Part shown: piece by piece, positions 17,494 through 26,189 of the stretch
Position numbering within the stretch: position 1 is the stretch's first letter
Layout of the letters: each line of letters begins with the position of its first letter
Notes under the pieces: generated by a model
Databases searched by the model: none
What the model was told of the DNA's origin: nothing
The model's input: only the letters and a program-made list of their open reading frames with translations
Translations under genes and position numbers: made by a program
Origin: Gammaproteobacteria bacterium
GTDB taxonomy: Bacteria; Pseudomonadota; Gammaproteobacteria; Steroidobacterales; Steroidobacteraceae
NCBI GenBank assembly: GCA_947469285.1
Contig: CANIOW010000013.1
Location: 26,164 to 90,163 of the forward strand
Reading direction: 5' to 3'
DNA length: 64,000 nt

Positions 17494-18191
17494 GTCTTAG
17501 CTCTCGTAGTAGTGCGGCGCGTTTTTTTGGTGCGTGGCAGACCGATGAATCCAGCTACGGAATAATGGATAAGCTGGCGTCGCGCCTCGACCAAATCGCT
17601 GGAGCGACACTGGCCGTTGGACAGCCGATCGATTCGGGCCGTCTCTGCCAGCGCGTTGACGACACTGCCTAAATAGAAACTGAAAGCCCAACAGATATCC
17701 GTGCGAGCCACTTCAGGCAACGCTACCGCCAGTGCCTGAATGTACTGAGTAGCGACTGGGTCGTAGTGTTCCTTGAATACGACGGTCTGCCAGGTCTTAG
17801 AGTTGGCTACCAGCGCAATGAGTGCCCGGTAGTTCTTCAGTTCGACCACTTCTTCTGGTGTTGAGCCGATAATCGGCATCAGAAACGCATCCAGTAGCGC
17901 CGTCACGGAGGCCACGCTGTTACGGCGAATCTTGATCTGCGCGAGTTTTTCGCAACGCTGCCGGCTCATTTCATCAACGCGACGGATCAACACTTCCTGG
18001 AACAGTTTTTCTTTTGAGCCGAAATAATAGTTCACCAGCGCCAGGTCGACCTTGGCCGCGCCAGTGATCTTGCGCACGGAAACGCCGGTGTAGCCGTCGA
18101 TCGCAAACAGGCGCTCGGCGTGGTCCAGGATCCGCTTACGCGTGATCTCGCCATCGCCACGCAGAGTCAAACGTCCCTTCCTGACTGCCAT
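17490..18191 (-). CDS. TetR/AcrR family transcriptional regulator
   Basis: A 233-residue protein. The N-terminal helix-turn-helix (about 15-65) reads RKRILDHAERLFAIDGYTGV and then KITGAAKVDLALVNYYFGSK, the typical TetR recognition helix. The rest is an all-helical ligand-binding domain with a basic tail. The gene lies inside the operon, between the cupin gene and the FAH gene. The inverted repeats upstream of the receptor gene (21493-21540) are good candidate operators. It may repress its own operon until a pathway compound binds. Confidence 0.88.
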   Translation of the reverse strand: MAVRKGRLTLRGDGEITRKRILDHAERLFAIDGYTGVSVRKITGAAKVDLALVNYYFGSKEKLFQEVLIRRVDEMSRQRCEKLAQIKIRRNSVASVTALLDAFLMPIIGSTPEEVVELKNYRALIALVANSKTWQTVVFKEHYDPVATQYIQALAVALPEVARTDICWAFSFYLGSVVNALAETARIDRLSNGQCRSSDLVEARRQLIHYSVAGFIGLPRTKKTRRTTTRAKT

Positions 18192-18268
18192 CTAGAATAG
18201 ATCCTCGCGATACCAACACCGGACACAGACACTGCGGCCAGCAGGCCATGGCATATCTCAGCGGCTGT

Positions 18269-18832
18269 TTACGGGGCCGGCGCTGCATCCACGAGAATAG
18301 CCGCAATCAGGCAGGGAACCGACGATTTATTGACCCAGGCATGGTTAGTGCCGCGTTGCACGACGCAGTCACCCTGCCTGAGCAAGGTTTCACCCTTCTC
18401 CATGACCATATACATTTCCCCGGAGATCACCACCAGATAATCGACCGAGTGGGTCTTGTGCATGGTGGGGTGGCGGGCGCTGTCCTCCGCACTCGGCTTG
18501 GTTGAACTCCCAAGCTCCGTGAAGATACCTTTGGCATCGAATGACGTCGTCGACTCGGGAGGAATCTCCACGAGCCGAAAGATCGTCCCGTTGGCGTCCG
18601 GGTCATGTTTCATCGGCCGCAGGGATCGATCCGAGACTCCCTGATTGTTGATGGGCGACTCGCTCGTCACCCACAACTCGGTAACGTAGAGTCCTTTCCA
18701 CGACGGTATGTGAGTGACATTTTTCCCATGGTCATCAAATAAAATGACCGACCGCCCGGCGTCATCGTGGCCAGTCACCACGCGCCGCGCCTGCAAAGCA
18801 GTTGCTGTGTCAGTTTCTTTTGGCGCGCTCAT
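18269..18832 (-). CDS. Single-cupin protein
   Basis: A 187-residue protein. The ATG at 18832 is used because the frame above it overlaps the receptor gene. The cupin core near residue 110 reads HKTHSVDYLVVISGEMYMVM and then QRGTNHAWVNKS, with His and His/Asn ligands but no clear Glu. Proteins of this shape often act on pathway intermediates as isomerases or dioxygenases. It is translated just after the receptor gene. Function unknown. Confidence 0.72.
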   Translation of the reverse strand: MSAPKETDTATALQARRVVTGHDDAGRSVILFDDHGKNVTHIPSWKGLYVTELWVTSESPINNQGVSDRSLRPMKHDPDANGTIFRLVEIPPESTTSFDAKGIFTELGSSTKPSAEDSARHPTMHKTHSVDYLVVISGEMYMVMEKGETLLRQGDCVVQRGTNHAWVNKSSVPCLIAAILVDAAPAP

Positions 18833-18839
18833 GATTGAC

Positions 18840-21404
18840 TCACTTTCCGCCGAATCGATACGAGGCGTTGACGCCGAAAGTGCGGCCAGTTGAGTCGTGA
18901 ATGAATGACCCACCAAACTCCGGCGCCGGGATAATCTCGGCGAGGTATTTTTCGTCAGTGATGTTATTGCCCCAGAGGCTAACGTTCCACTTCTCGCCTT
19001 CCAGCGAAACGTGCAGGTTAGTCACCGCGTAGGGCTTGCGGAACTGCTTGGAGAAGTTACCCCCACCGAAGCCGAAGGCCGTGAAGAAGTTTGGCAGGTA
19101 CTGGTTCTGTACTGGCGAGAACCAGGTCTTGCCCGTGAACGCTTCGTCAACGCGAGCCACCAGATTCAGCCCACTGCCGCCCACGGGCATACGCAGCTCC
19201 GCACCAAGGTTGCCGGTGTACTCAGGTACGTAGGCGACCTTGTTGCCTACTGTGTAAGGACGCACGGAATACTTCTTGATCTCGGAGTCGGTATAGCCGT
19301 AGCCGCCGAACAGCGTCAGGCTTTCCGTCGCACGCCAGCGGAAGTCGAGCTCGAATCCGCGGAGTTCCGCCTTATCGATATTGGTGACCACACGCAGTGA
19401 GCCGAACGGGCCGGCGAAGAAGCTGAAATCCTGGATGTCCTTGGATTTGGTCATGTAGACCGCGCCGTTCACGGTCAACGCGTTGTCGAACAGACGAGCC
19501 TTGAAACCAATTTCGGCGGCCTTGGAAACTTCTTTCCTAAAGTCGTCCGCCAGTTCGTTTAGGTTGGGTGTGCCGTTGGCCAACTCCAGATTTCCAAAGA
19601 ACTGCTGTAACGTGGCGGTGGTACCGGTGGAGTTGAAGCCGCCAGACCGAAAGCCGTAGCCATAGGAGGCGAAAAAGGCCCACTGATCCGTGGCCTTCCA
19701 GTTCACCGACACTTTGGGCTGCATCTGGCTGTAGGACTTGCTACGGCTGGGGATGGCATTCAGGGCAGCGTTTTGTGGCTGGTTATAAAACGGGTTGATG
19801 TAATACGAGCAGTTATCCGGCCCATTTGGGCAGACTGGCGTGCCGAAGGCGCCGAAACCTGGCGTCTGCGGGCTGATCTTTGGTACGTTGTTGTCAACCG
19901 AGCGGTCTTCCACGTCATAGCGTAACGCCGCGGCCAGCTCGAGGTTTTCGGCGAGGTCGAAAGCCACGTTGCCAAAGCCAGCGTAGACCTTGCTGTGGAA
20001 GCTGTCGTCATAGAGCAGGTCCGTCGGGTTCGGACCCGTGGTAGGCACGAAGCCGGTCTGAAACACGCCCGTGCCAAGATCGCCGCCATAAGACACGACG
20101 AGGTGTCGCTTAATATCGGCGGCATAGACGCCAGCCATCCAACGCAAACGCTGGTCACCCGGTGAGCTGAGGCGCACTTCGAGCGCGCCGTCTTTCTGGT
20201 CACGCTGCTGGTACTGGTAGCCGCCACAAGTGATTGGCGGGTAAGGCGGCAGGAACGAGTTCGCGATGTTCGGGGTATAGAAAAATGGCGGCGGCACAGG
20301 CACGGTGCCATTGGCAGCCGCATAACTTTCCTGACAGACAGTGTTGGCGTTGTAAATACCAAACGCATTACTCGTGCCAGCGCTGAGGAAGTAGTTTTTC
20401 ACATCGTTATAGGAAACCGAAGCACTGAGCGTACCAATGTCGAGGTCGAACGTGCCTTTGACTGAAATATTTTTGTTGGTCTGCTGGTTATCTGGATAAA
20501 CCGCATTGATATAGACGAACTCGTGAGCGTTCGGGTCTTCATAAAATGCGGCGCCGAAACCGAAATCCGCTGCATCTTTCAAGGCAAGCGAAGCGTTAAA
20601 GGTGACGCCACCCGCAACAATCTTTGAATAGCGCGCCTTAACATCGATCTCGGCGTTGTCGCCGAGCTTGAAGATGAGCCGCCCGTTAGCGCCGGTCTCG
20701 CGGAAATAATTCTCGCAGTTGTCGCAGTGCGTCAGGCTGTTGAAGAAAGAACCGCTCTCTCTGCGTGTGTAGGCACGCAGCGTTCCCGAGACGGCTTCGG
20801 AAATGGGGCCGCTGGCACTGAACCCGGCGGTCCACAGGCCGTTGTTGCCCATGCCGGCTTTCACGGTTCCTTCGAACTCATCGGTTGGTTTGCGCGTGGT
20901 GAGAATGATGGCGCCAGCCAGCGCATTACGGCCGTAAAGTGCTCCCTGCGGGCCCTTGAGAACCTCGATCTGCTGTAGACCGTCCAGTTCTTGGTTCAAG
21001 GCGTTTGGGTTGGTCAGCAGCACGCCGTCGACCACCAGTGCCACGCTGCTTTCTGTGTCGCGGCCTGAGTTGATGCCGCGGATGTTCACCTGCATGTCGC
21101 CGACTTCGACGGTCTGCACCTGCGAGACATTCGAGGTCAGCATAATGAAGTCGCCCGGGCGCTCGATTCCCGCAGACTTAATCTCGGTCGCGGTAAAGGC
21201 CTGCACCGTGGCTGGCACGTCGACTAGTTTCTCGGCGCGCTGGCGGGCGGTGACCATCACCTCCGCGATTTCGTTGGCTGCCTGGTCGTTGACTGAAGCG
21301 GATCGCGTGGGTGCCTGCGCGCCGGCCTGCGCGCTGACCAGCAGCGCAGTGATGGTGGCGGCGAGCGCTGCCGCACTCCGGGACTGGTTTAGTTGGTTCT
21401 TCAT
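18840..21404 (-). CDS. TonB-dependent outer-membrane receptor
   Basis: An 854-residue receptor with signal peptide (about 1-29, ending SAQAGAQA), TonB box-like IAEVMVTARQRAEKL, plug motif QQIEVLKGPQGALYGRNALAG, and a barrel ending in ASYRFGGK. It heads the second catabolic operon. A possible promoter lies at 21485-21514. Large cysteine-containing extracellular loops near residues 225 and 545 are unusual but not diagnostic. The ligand is unknown. Confidence 0.93.
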   Translation of the reverse strand: MKNQLNQSRSAAALAATITALLVSAQAGAQAPTRSASVNDQAANEIAEVMVTARQRAEKLVDVPATVQAFTATEIKSAGIERPGDFIMLTSNVSQVQTVEVGDMQVNIRGINSGRDTESSVALVVDGVLLTNPNALNQELDGLQQIEVLKGPQGALYGRNALAGAIILTTRKPTDEFEGTVKAGMGNNGLWTAGFSASGPISEAVSGTLRAYTRRESGSFFNSLTHCDNCENYFRETGANGRLIFKLGDNAEIDVKARYSKIVAGGVTFNASLALKDAADFGFGAAFYEDPNAHEFVYINAVYPDNQQTNKNISVKGTFDLDIGTLSASVSYNDVKNYFLSAGTSNAFGIYNANTVCQESYAAANGTVPVPPPFFYTPNIANSFLPPYPPITCGGYQYQQRDQKDGALEVRLSSPGDQRLRWMAGVYAADIKRHLVVSYGGDLGTGVFQTGFVPTTGPNPTDLLYDDSFHSKVYAGFGNVAFDLAENLELAAALRYDVEDRSVDNNVPKISPQTPGFGAFGTPVCPNGPDNCSYYINPFYNQPQNAALNAIPSRSKSYSQMQPKVSVNWKATDQWAFFASYGYGFRSGGFNSTGTTATLQQFFGNLELANGTPNLNELADDFRKEVSKAAEIGFKARLFDNALTVNGAVYMTKSKDIQDFSFFAGPFGSLRVVTNIDKAELRGFELDFRWRATESLTLFGGYGYTDSEIKKYSVRPYTVGNKVAYVPEYTGNLGAELRMPVGGSGLNLVARVDEAFTGKTWFSPVQNQYLPNFFTAFGFGGGNFSKQFRKPYAVTNLHVSLEGEKWNVSLWGNNITDEKYLAEIIPAPEFGGSFIHDSTGRTFGVNASYRFGGK

Positions 21405-21484
21405 GCTGATTCCCCCTCGATGGCTTCAGAAGTACACATGCGGAGCAAAGCGTTGCCGCACATAGGTGGCTAGCCTTTCACTCG

Positions 21485-21514
21485 AGTGTAGATTCTACAT
21501 TCGTAGAATGTCAA
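21485..21514 (-). promoter_or_regulatory. Promoter with palindromic spacer upstream of TonB receptor
   Basis: On the minus strand TTGACA (21514-21509) and TACACT (21490-21485) are 18 bases apart. The spacer contains the perfect inverted repeat TTCTAC-N4-GTAGAA (21493-21508). A repressor at this site would block RNA polymerase. Transcription would start about 75 bases before the receptor ATG. Confidence 0.6.
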
Positions 21515-21540
21515 CGAGCGTTTAACGTCAACGCTCGTTG
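21512..21540. promoter_or_regulatory. 11-bp perfect inverted repeat, candidate TetR operator
   Basis: CAACGAGCGTT (21512-21522) and AACGCTCGTTG (21530-21540) form 11-base arms separated by 7 bases. The repeat sits directly upstream of, and touches, the -35 box. It looks more like an operator than a terminator because no T-run follows on the minus strand. Together with the spacer palindrome it gives two candidate sites for the TetR protein at 17490. Confidence 0.55.
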
Positions 21541-21572
21541 AGCAAATTTTTACAAAGCGGCAGTAGCAGAAG

Positions 21573-22196
21573 TTAGCGCCGCTTGCGGGCGTAGGTGGTC
21601 GTACCGTTCAGCTCGAGTATCTCGTAGTGCGGCTCCACCACTACTGTTTGCGTCAGCTGGTAGTGGCCGTCATGCCCCATTTCGTAGTCTCGCGGGTCGG
21701 AATTGTGCAGCGCAAGAATGCCGCCAACCTTTAACCACGGAGACCAGGCCTCGTAGGCCAGGCGCGCGCCGTCGGGCGACTGGTCGCCGTCGAGGAACAG
21801 CAGATCGACGGGCGTGTTCCAGTGCTCCGCCACTTCCACTGCCGTTCCCTGGTGAGCGTGAACCCACTCACTAAGGCCTGCCCGGCGGATATTCCCATCG
21901 AAGCGTTCGCGCTGCGTCTTGCCCGCATACGCCATGATGATCGCTTCGTAGTGGCGCACCGATACTGGATCGCCGGAACCATCAAACGGGTCCACGCAAT
22001 GTACTTGGCCAGAGTTCTTTACTTTGCAGGCGCCGCCAAGCAAGACCGAACCCGAGCCAAAAAAAGCGCCAATCTCGACGATGACCGCATCGTCGGGTTG
22101 CGCAGAGCAAAAACGCACCAAGGCTTGTGCTTCCACGCCTCGGGTCCAGCCCGGGATATCGGCGGATAATTCCAGATAGTTCTGCAGACCGTCCAT
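21573..22196 (-). CDS. Class I SAM-dependent methyltransferase (CmcI-like)
   Basis: A 207-residue protein. VIVEIGAFFGSGSVLLGG matches motif I and VDLLFLDGDQSPDGARLAYE the second core motif of the Methyltransf_24/CmcI type. The protein ends with a basic RKRR. It lies alone, about 70 bases beyond the kup gene. Relatives act on sugars or small molecules. It probably belongs to the background genome more than to the catabolic operon, since its strand neighbours are kup on one side and the receptor promoter on the other. Confidence 0.75.
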   Translation of the reverse strand: MDGLQNYLELSADIPGWTRGVEAQALVRFCSAQPDDAVIVEIGAFFGSGSVLLGGACKVKNSGQVHCVDPFDGSGDPVSVRHYEAIIMAYAGKTQRERFDGNIRRAGLSEWVHAHQGTAVEVAEHWNTPVDLLFLDGDQSPDGARLAYEAWSPWLKVGGILALHNSDPRDYEMGHDGHYQLTQTVVVEPHYEILELNGTTTYARKRR

Positions 22197-22267
22197 GCGT
22201 CTCTCTTTGACTATTATGGATTTGGGATAGCGCTAGCTTCTGTGACGGGCGGTGTATTCGCGCGCTG

Positions 22268-24181
22268 TCAGAGATAGACCGTGGTGCCCAGTTCGGCGTA
22301 CTGCGCAGCCGGCAGCTGCAGGGCGCGGCCCAGAGTTTCATCCTGTCGGTGCAGCCAAACGAAGGGCCATTTCATGAACCCTGGCAAGCCGCCGGTCGCC
22401 GCAAACCGAATCTCCTCGCGCGCCAGGTAGTAAACGATATCGTCGGGGCTTTTCCACCAGCCTTGGGATTGGCCGAAAGCCCACACGGGTTCGATAGACA
22501 CCTGCTCGGCAAAGCCAAACGCGACGTCGAGTGCGTAGAGACCATTTGGATAGGCGCGCAGGTGGATACGCGCCTCGTCACTGACGCGCGGCACAGGAGA
22601 GCTGGAAAACTCCACGATGACGCTGGGCTGATACAGCAACGAGGTGAGCTGCACCTGCCGTAGCAAGGCATTGGGGGCGATGCCCATGTGCGCGGGGAAC
22701 GGCAGATGTTGGAAGAACACGGCGGGTCTGGCCTGACGGTGCAGGTCCTTGCGCTCCGTCACCATGTCGGCAAAGAGCGCTACTGGCATGTCCAGCCGTT
22801 GCGCGGCGTCCATGAGCCGCTGGTTGCCGACTCTCCAAACCCACAGCAAAAACATCACGCCGAGCGCGATGAACAGAGTGAGGTAGCGGCCATCCGGCAG
22901 TTTGGTGATGGCGGCCGCCAGAAACAGTAAGTCCAGCGGCAACGCAAAGACCGAGAACAGCAGCACTTTCAGCAGCGACCAGCGCCACACAAAGCGGGCC
23001 AGCAGCAAGAACGCCAGCGTCGTCACCGTCATGGTAGCCGCAATGGCAAACCCGTAAGCCGACGCCAAGGCCATGGACGAACCAAAACCCAGCACCAGCA
23101 GGACACTGCCCACGCCCAGCAACAAGTTGATCCGCGGCAGGTAGATCTGCCCACGCTCGTGCACGGAGGTATGGAGCACCTGGAGGCGCGGCAGATAGTT
23201 GAGCTTAATGGCCTGACTGGCCAGCGAAAACATACCCGAGATGACGGCCTGACTGGCAATGATGCTGGCCAGCACCGCCAGCATTGCCATGGGCAGCAAG
23301 AGCTTCGCCGGGACCAGCGCAAAAAACGGACTGGTTGCGCTGCCGGTAAAAGACTGGGTCCTCAGCAGCCAGGCCCCTTGACCGAAGTAGTTGAGCAGCA
23401 AAGCCCAGACCGCAAAGTAGTACCAGGCCACGGCAATCGGGCGCCGGCCGAAATGTCCCATGTCGGCGTAAATGGCTTCCGCCCCCGTCACCGCCAGCAG
23501 GATAGAACCCAGTAGGCCCATGCGCTGCGGCCAGGAGAGCAATTCGAACAGCTGTGCGGCATGCAGGGGCGACAGGGCAGCCAGCACCTGTGGCGCCTGA
23601 CAGATCTGGGTGACACCCAAGACCGCCAGTGCCAAGAACCAGCACAGCATCACCGGCGCAAACAGCCGGGCCAGCGCCGTGGTACCGAAACGCTGTGCAT
23701 AAAACAGCGCCAGCAGCACCAGCACCGCCAGGGCCGCTGTCCAATGGCTGAGATCCGGAAACTCCAGGGCAAGCCCCTCGGTGGCTGCCATGACGGAGAG
23801 CGCCGGCGTAATCAGGGTGTCCGCAAACATCAGTCCGATCGCAGCGATGCCCAGCCCTGCAGCCAGCAGGACCCCCGCGCGGCTGCCGCCCAGAAACCGG
23901 GACTGCAGCTGCGAAACGATCGCGAAAATACCGCCCTCGCCGTCATTGTCCGCCAGCGTGACGAACTGCAAGTACTTGAGGGAGACAACGAACAGCAGCG
24001 ACCAGAAAATGAACGACACGATACCCAGGACCGACTCGGCCCCGGCCGGCAAGCCCGGGGTGAGCATCGACTCCTTGATCGCGTACATCGGGCTGGTGCC
24101 GATGTCGCCAAAAACCACGCCGAGCGAAGCCACGGCCAGGAAAAAGACGTTCGCAGCGCGCTGTTGGGGTTTCTGAAGCAT
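22268..24181 (-). CDS. kup: Kup low-affinity potassium uptake transporter
   Basis: A 637-residue inner-membrane transporter. The N-terminus ASLGVVFGDIGTSPMYAIKES is the hallmark of the KUP/HAK family, and about twelve membrane segments follow, with LQFVTLADNDGEGGIFAIVS in the first half. A cytoplasmic C-terminal domain (about 470-637) ends in AELGTTVYL. The family drives K+/H+ symport and is favoured at low external pH. I place the start at the ATG at 24181; a GTG at 24190 is possible. Confidence 0.95.
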   Translation of the reverse strand: MLQKPQQRAANVFFLAVASLGVVFGDIGTSPMYAIKESMLTPGLPAGAESVLGIVSFIFWSLLFVVSLKYLQFVTLADNDGEGGIFAIVSQLQSRFLGGSRAGVLLAAGLGIAAIGLMFADTLITPALSVMAATEGLALEFPDLSHWTAALAVLVLLALFYAQRFGTTALARLFAPVMLCWFLALAVLGVTQICQAPQVLAALSPLHAAQLFELLSWPQRMGLLGSILLAVTGAEAIYADMGHFGRRPIAVAWYYFAVWALLLNYFGQGAWLLRTQSFTGSATSPFFALVPAKLLLPMAMLAVLASIIASQAVISGMFSLASQAIKLNYLPRLQVLHTSVHERGQIYLPRINLLLGVGSVLLVLGFGSSMALASAYGFAIAATMTVTTLAFLLLARFVWRWSLLKVLLFSVFALPLDLLFLAAAITKLPDGRYLTLFIALGVMFLLWVWRVGNQRLMDAAQRLDMPVALFADMVTERKDLHRQARPAVFFQHLPFPAHMGIAPNALLRQVQLTSLLYQPSVIVEFSSSPVPRVSDEARIHLRAYPNGLYALDVAFGFAEQVSIEPVWAFGQSQGWWKSPDDIVYYLAREEIRFAATGGLPGFMKWPFVWLHRQDETLGRALQLPAAQYAELGTTVYL

Positions 24182-24360
24182 GAAGGGCACGCAGCATACC
24201 GTACCTCTCGGTGCCGCTAAAGCGCCGCCCCTCAGGCGTTACTCATTCTGGGATAACTTCGCCCGAACCGCCTAACTCCTTGGTGCCAGACACCTCCAAA
24301 TGAACCGCGCCACAAAAACATTCGCCTTGGTGCAGTTCCGCCATGATGTCACCCTCTTTT

Positions 24361-24366
24361 TATAAT
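24361..24366 (+). promoter_or_regulatory. Consensus -10 box upstream of EF-hand gene
   Basis: A perfect TATAAT sits in the divergent gap 24182-24520 between kup and the EF-hand gene. No good -35 is seen 17 bases upstream, so strength is unclear. The leader to the GTG at 24521 would be about 150 bases. I see nothing else convincing in this gap. Confidence 0.4.
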
Positions 24367-24520
24367 GGTCTTGCCGCGCAATCGGCCCATCCGCGGCCCA
24401 ATTTTGGTAGCCTGCCTATGCTCAACCACCGGGCAGTTCTACGGCCTAACCGCGAGGGGGCCAGCCGCAACGCCCAGCACTGAGCCTATTCCTTTACATA
24501 ACCCAAACAAGGAGCTTCTG

Positions 24521-24778
24521 GTGTTTTCATTTCGCAGTGTTGTTTTGACCGCTCTGAGCACGCTGGCCGTGACGGCCGCTTTGTCCTCCACGGCTGATGC
24601 TGACGACAAAACCAAAGAAATAGAAAAGCGCTTCGCCGCCGCCGACCAAAACCAAGACGGTAAGCTCACGGCCGAGGAGGCCAAGGTGCTGCCACGCATC
24701 AGCAGCCACTTCAGCCGCATCGACAAAGATAAGCTGGGCTACATCACGCTGGACCAGATCAAGGCCATGAGCCGGTAA
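24521..24778 (+). CDS. Small exported EF-hand protein
   Basis: An 85-residue protein starting with GTG, six bases after AAGGAG. A signal peptide (about 1-27, FRSVVLTALSTLAVTAALSS) precedes a mature part with one canonical calcium loop, DQNQDGKLTAEE, and a second, degenerate one, DKDKLGYITLDQ. It is probably periplasmic and may bind Ca2+. The upstream in-frame stretch from 24365 lacks a ribosome site and is not likely coding. Partners are unknown. Confidence 0.82.
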   Translation: MFSFRSVVLTALSTLAVTAALSSTADADDKTKEIEKRFAAADQNQDGKLTAEEAKVLPRISSHFSRIDKDKLGYITLDQIKAMSR

Positions 24779-24808
24779 GCTCAAGGCGGATCCGGCCCAT
24801 GTCCACGG

Positions 24809-24843
24809 CCTACTGGGTTATTTAAAGGCTTCTTCCCAGTAGG
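24809..24843. repeat. Inverted repeat after EF-hand gene
   Basis: CCTACTGGG (24809-24817) and CCCAGTAGG (24835-24843) form 9-base arms with a 17-base loop. It is a possible transcription terminator for the EF-hand gene, although no T-run follows. Confidence 0.45.
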
Positions 24844-24890
24844 GCAGTCATCTCGAAGCATAAACACCAAGCGGCAGAGGCATAAGCGTC

Positions 24891-24914
24891 ACCGGCGCGC
24901 TTTCGGGCGCCGGT
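24891..24914. repeat. GC-rich hairpin
   Basis: ACCGGCGC (24891-24898) and GCGCCGGT (24907-24914) form a strong 8-base stem with an 8-base loop, in the gap before the NTF2-like gene. It may be a terminator stem or a REP-like element. Confidence 0.4.
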
Positions 24915-25025
24915 TGTTGGAGGGTTGGCTCTTGGTTTCAAGCGAGCGAGGGTTGCCCTTATTGGCCGTGGTGAGCCACCGCATGCGATGATCCGTCCCA
25001 AACCTCGTCAGACTAGGAGCGGCAC

Positions 25026-25481
25026 ATGACTTTGAGCCTGCAGGAAATGTCGGACCGGATTGAGATCAACGACTTACTGATCGACTACTGCAGTGCCATT
25101 GATGCTCACCAATGGGACGCGCTCGATGGGGTGTTTACTGCCGACGCCAGCATCGACTACACGGCGCTCGGTGGCATCAAGGGCAACTTTGCCCAGATCA
25201 AGGAATACCTCGCGCGGGTACTGCCGTTTTTCCCGGCCACTCAGCACCTGATTGCCAACAGCCGCCTGTGGGTCGACGGCGACACGGCGCGCGGGCGGAC
25301 CATGTGCCACAACCCGATGGTGATGCCACTGAAAGCCGGTGGCTCGCAAGTGGCGTTTTACGGCCTCTGGTATGTGGACCAGTTCGTTCGCACCGCCAGC
25401 GGCTGGCGCATCAGCGAGCGGGTGGAGGAACTGGGTTACCTGTTCAACGTACCCCCTGAATTTCAAAACTTCGCCTCTTGA
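25026..25481 (+). CDS. NTF2-like (SnoaL/scytalone-dehydratase-like) protein
   Basis: A 151-residue protein of the nuclear-transport-factor-2 fold. EINDLLIDYCSAIDAHQWDA and FTADASIDYTALG are the usual opening of SnoaL-like polyketide cyclase or steroid-isomerase relatives. An AGGAG lies before the ATG. It sits alone between two hairpins, so no partner is evident. It could be a dehydratase, isomerase or ring-hydroxylase beta-type protein. Confidence 0.75.
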   Translation: MTLSLQEMSDRIEINDLLIDYCSAIDAHQWDALDGVFTADASIDYTALGGIKGNFAQIKEYLARVLPFFPATQHLIANSRLWVDGDTARGRTMCHNPMVMPLKAGGSQVAFYGLWYVDQFVRTASGWRISERVEELGYLFNVPPEFQNFAS

Positions 25482-25491
25482 GACCCGCCGC

Positions 25492-25512
25492 TAGGCGCGC
25501 CGCACGCGCCTA
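25492..25512. terminator. Bidirectional terminator hairpin candidate
   Basis: TAGGCGCG (25492-25499) and CGCGCCTA (25505-25512) form a perfect 8-base stem with a 5-base loop between two convergent genes. No T-run is present. Confidence 0.5.
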
Positions 25513-25517
25513 AGCCG

Positions 25518-26078
25518 TCAGTCCTTCAGGAAGTGGAAGGTGTGGCGCCAAGAATCATCGCCCAGGTGTTCGCTGTCGGCCCAGCCTCTGGCACCGGCAA
25601 AGCGCCCCGTCCCGCCCGTGATCGGCCGCACCAGAGTCGTGCCGGCGGAAACAGTATCTTGGCTGCCGGCGTAAAAGCCGCTGCCGCTCACCACGAGCTG
25701 GTCGGCCAACCCGGACAGGCTGCCCGTGCCCTGCCCGAAGCTGAACACCAGCACCGACATGCGCACTTCATCGCCAGCCGTCGGGTAGTCGATGGTGCTG
25801 GTGACCAGCTGCGCGTCGAGACGGCCAAGCTCCGCGCCCGTAGCATCCGTGATCGCTGTGGCCGGCAACACCCGCAGCACGCCGAGGCGATGCGACGGAA
25901 GCTCGGGGGCGGCCAGCGCCAACACCACGGGGCCGTGGAACACGCTGTAGACCACGGCATGGGGGACGGACGGTGGCGAGGACGACCTGGGTTTGTCCGC
26001 CAGTGCCGCACCAGGCAACAAGACCGCCGCGAATAGCGGCAGGCAGAACTGGACCACGGTACGGGATAAGGTAGACAT
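25518..26078 (-). CDS. Secreted allene-oxide-cyclase/dirigent-barrel-like protein
   Basis: A 186-residue protein. The signal peptide (about 1-27, VVQFCLPLFAAVLLPGAALA) is followed by a beta-barrel pattern: RLDAQLVTSTIDYPTAG, VLVFSFGQGTGSL, and ITGGTGRFAGARGWADSEHL near the C-terminus. The last motif is typical of the allene oxide cyclase-like and dirigent fold, where a G-G-T-G-x-F-x-G-A-x-G run is conserved. Bacterial members are poorly understood; some are polyketide or fatty-acid cyclases. The ATG at 26078 follows AGGAG by 11 bases. Confidence 0.7.
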   Translation of the reverse strand: MSTLSRTVVQFCLPLFAAVLLPGAALADKPRSSSPPSVPHAVVYSVFHGPVVLALAAPELPSHRLGVLRVLPATAITDATGAELGRLDAQLVTSTIDYPTAGDEVRMSVLVFSFGQGTGSLSGLADQLVVSGSGFYAGSQDTVSAGTTLVRPITGGTGRFAGARGWADSEHLGDDSWRHTFHFLKD

Positions 26079-26189
26079 AGCAGCGAGCACTCCTGACGGG
26101 GGCGCAAGACTAACTGAAACCCGGCACGTAGCGGAACCAAGAGAGTTATGTCAAACGGCACCGTGACCCGACGCCCGGACGGTTGGCGC

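Noticed and set aside
24365..24520. N-terminal extension of the EF-hand protein
   Set aside because: No ribosome site; the GTG at 24521 has AAGGAG and starts directly at a signal peptide.
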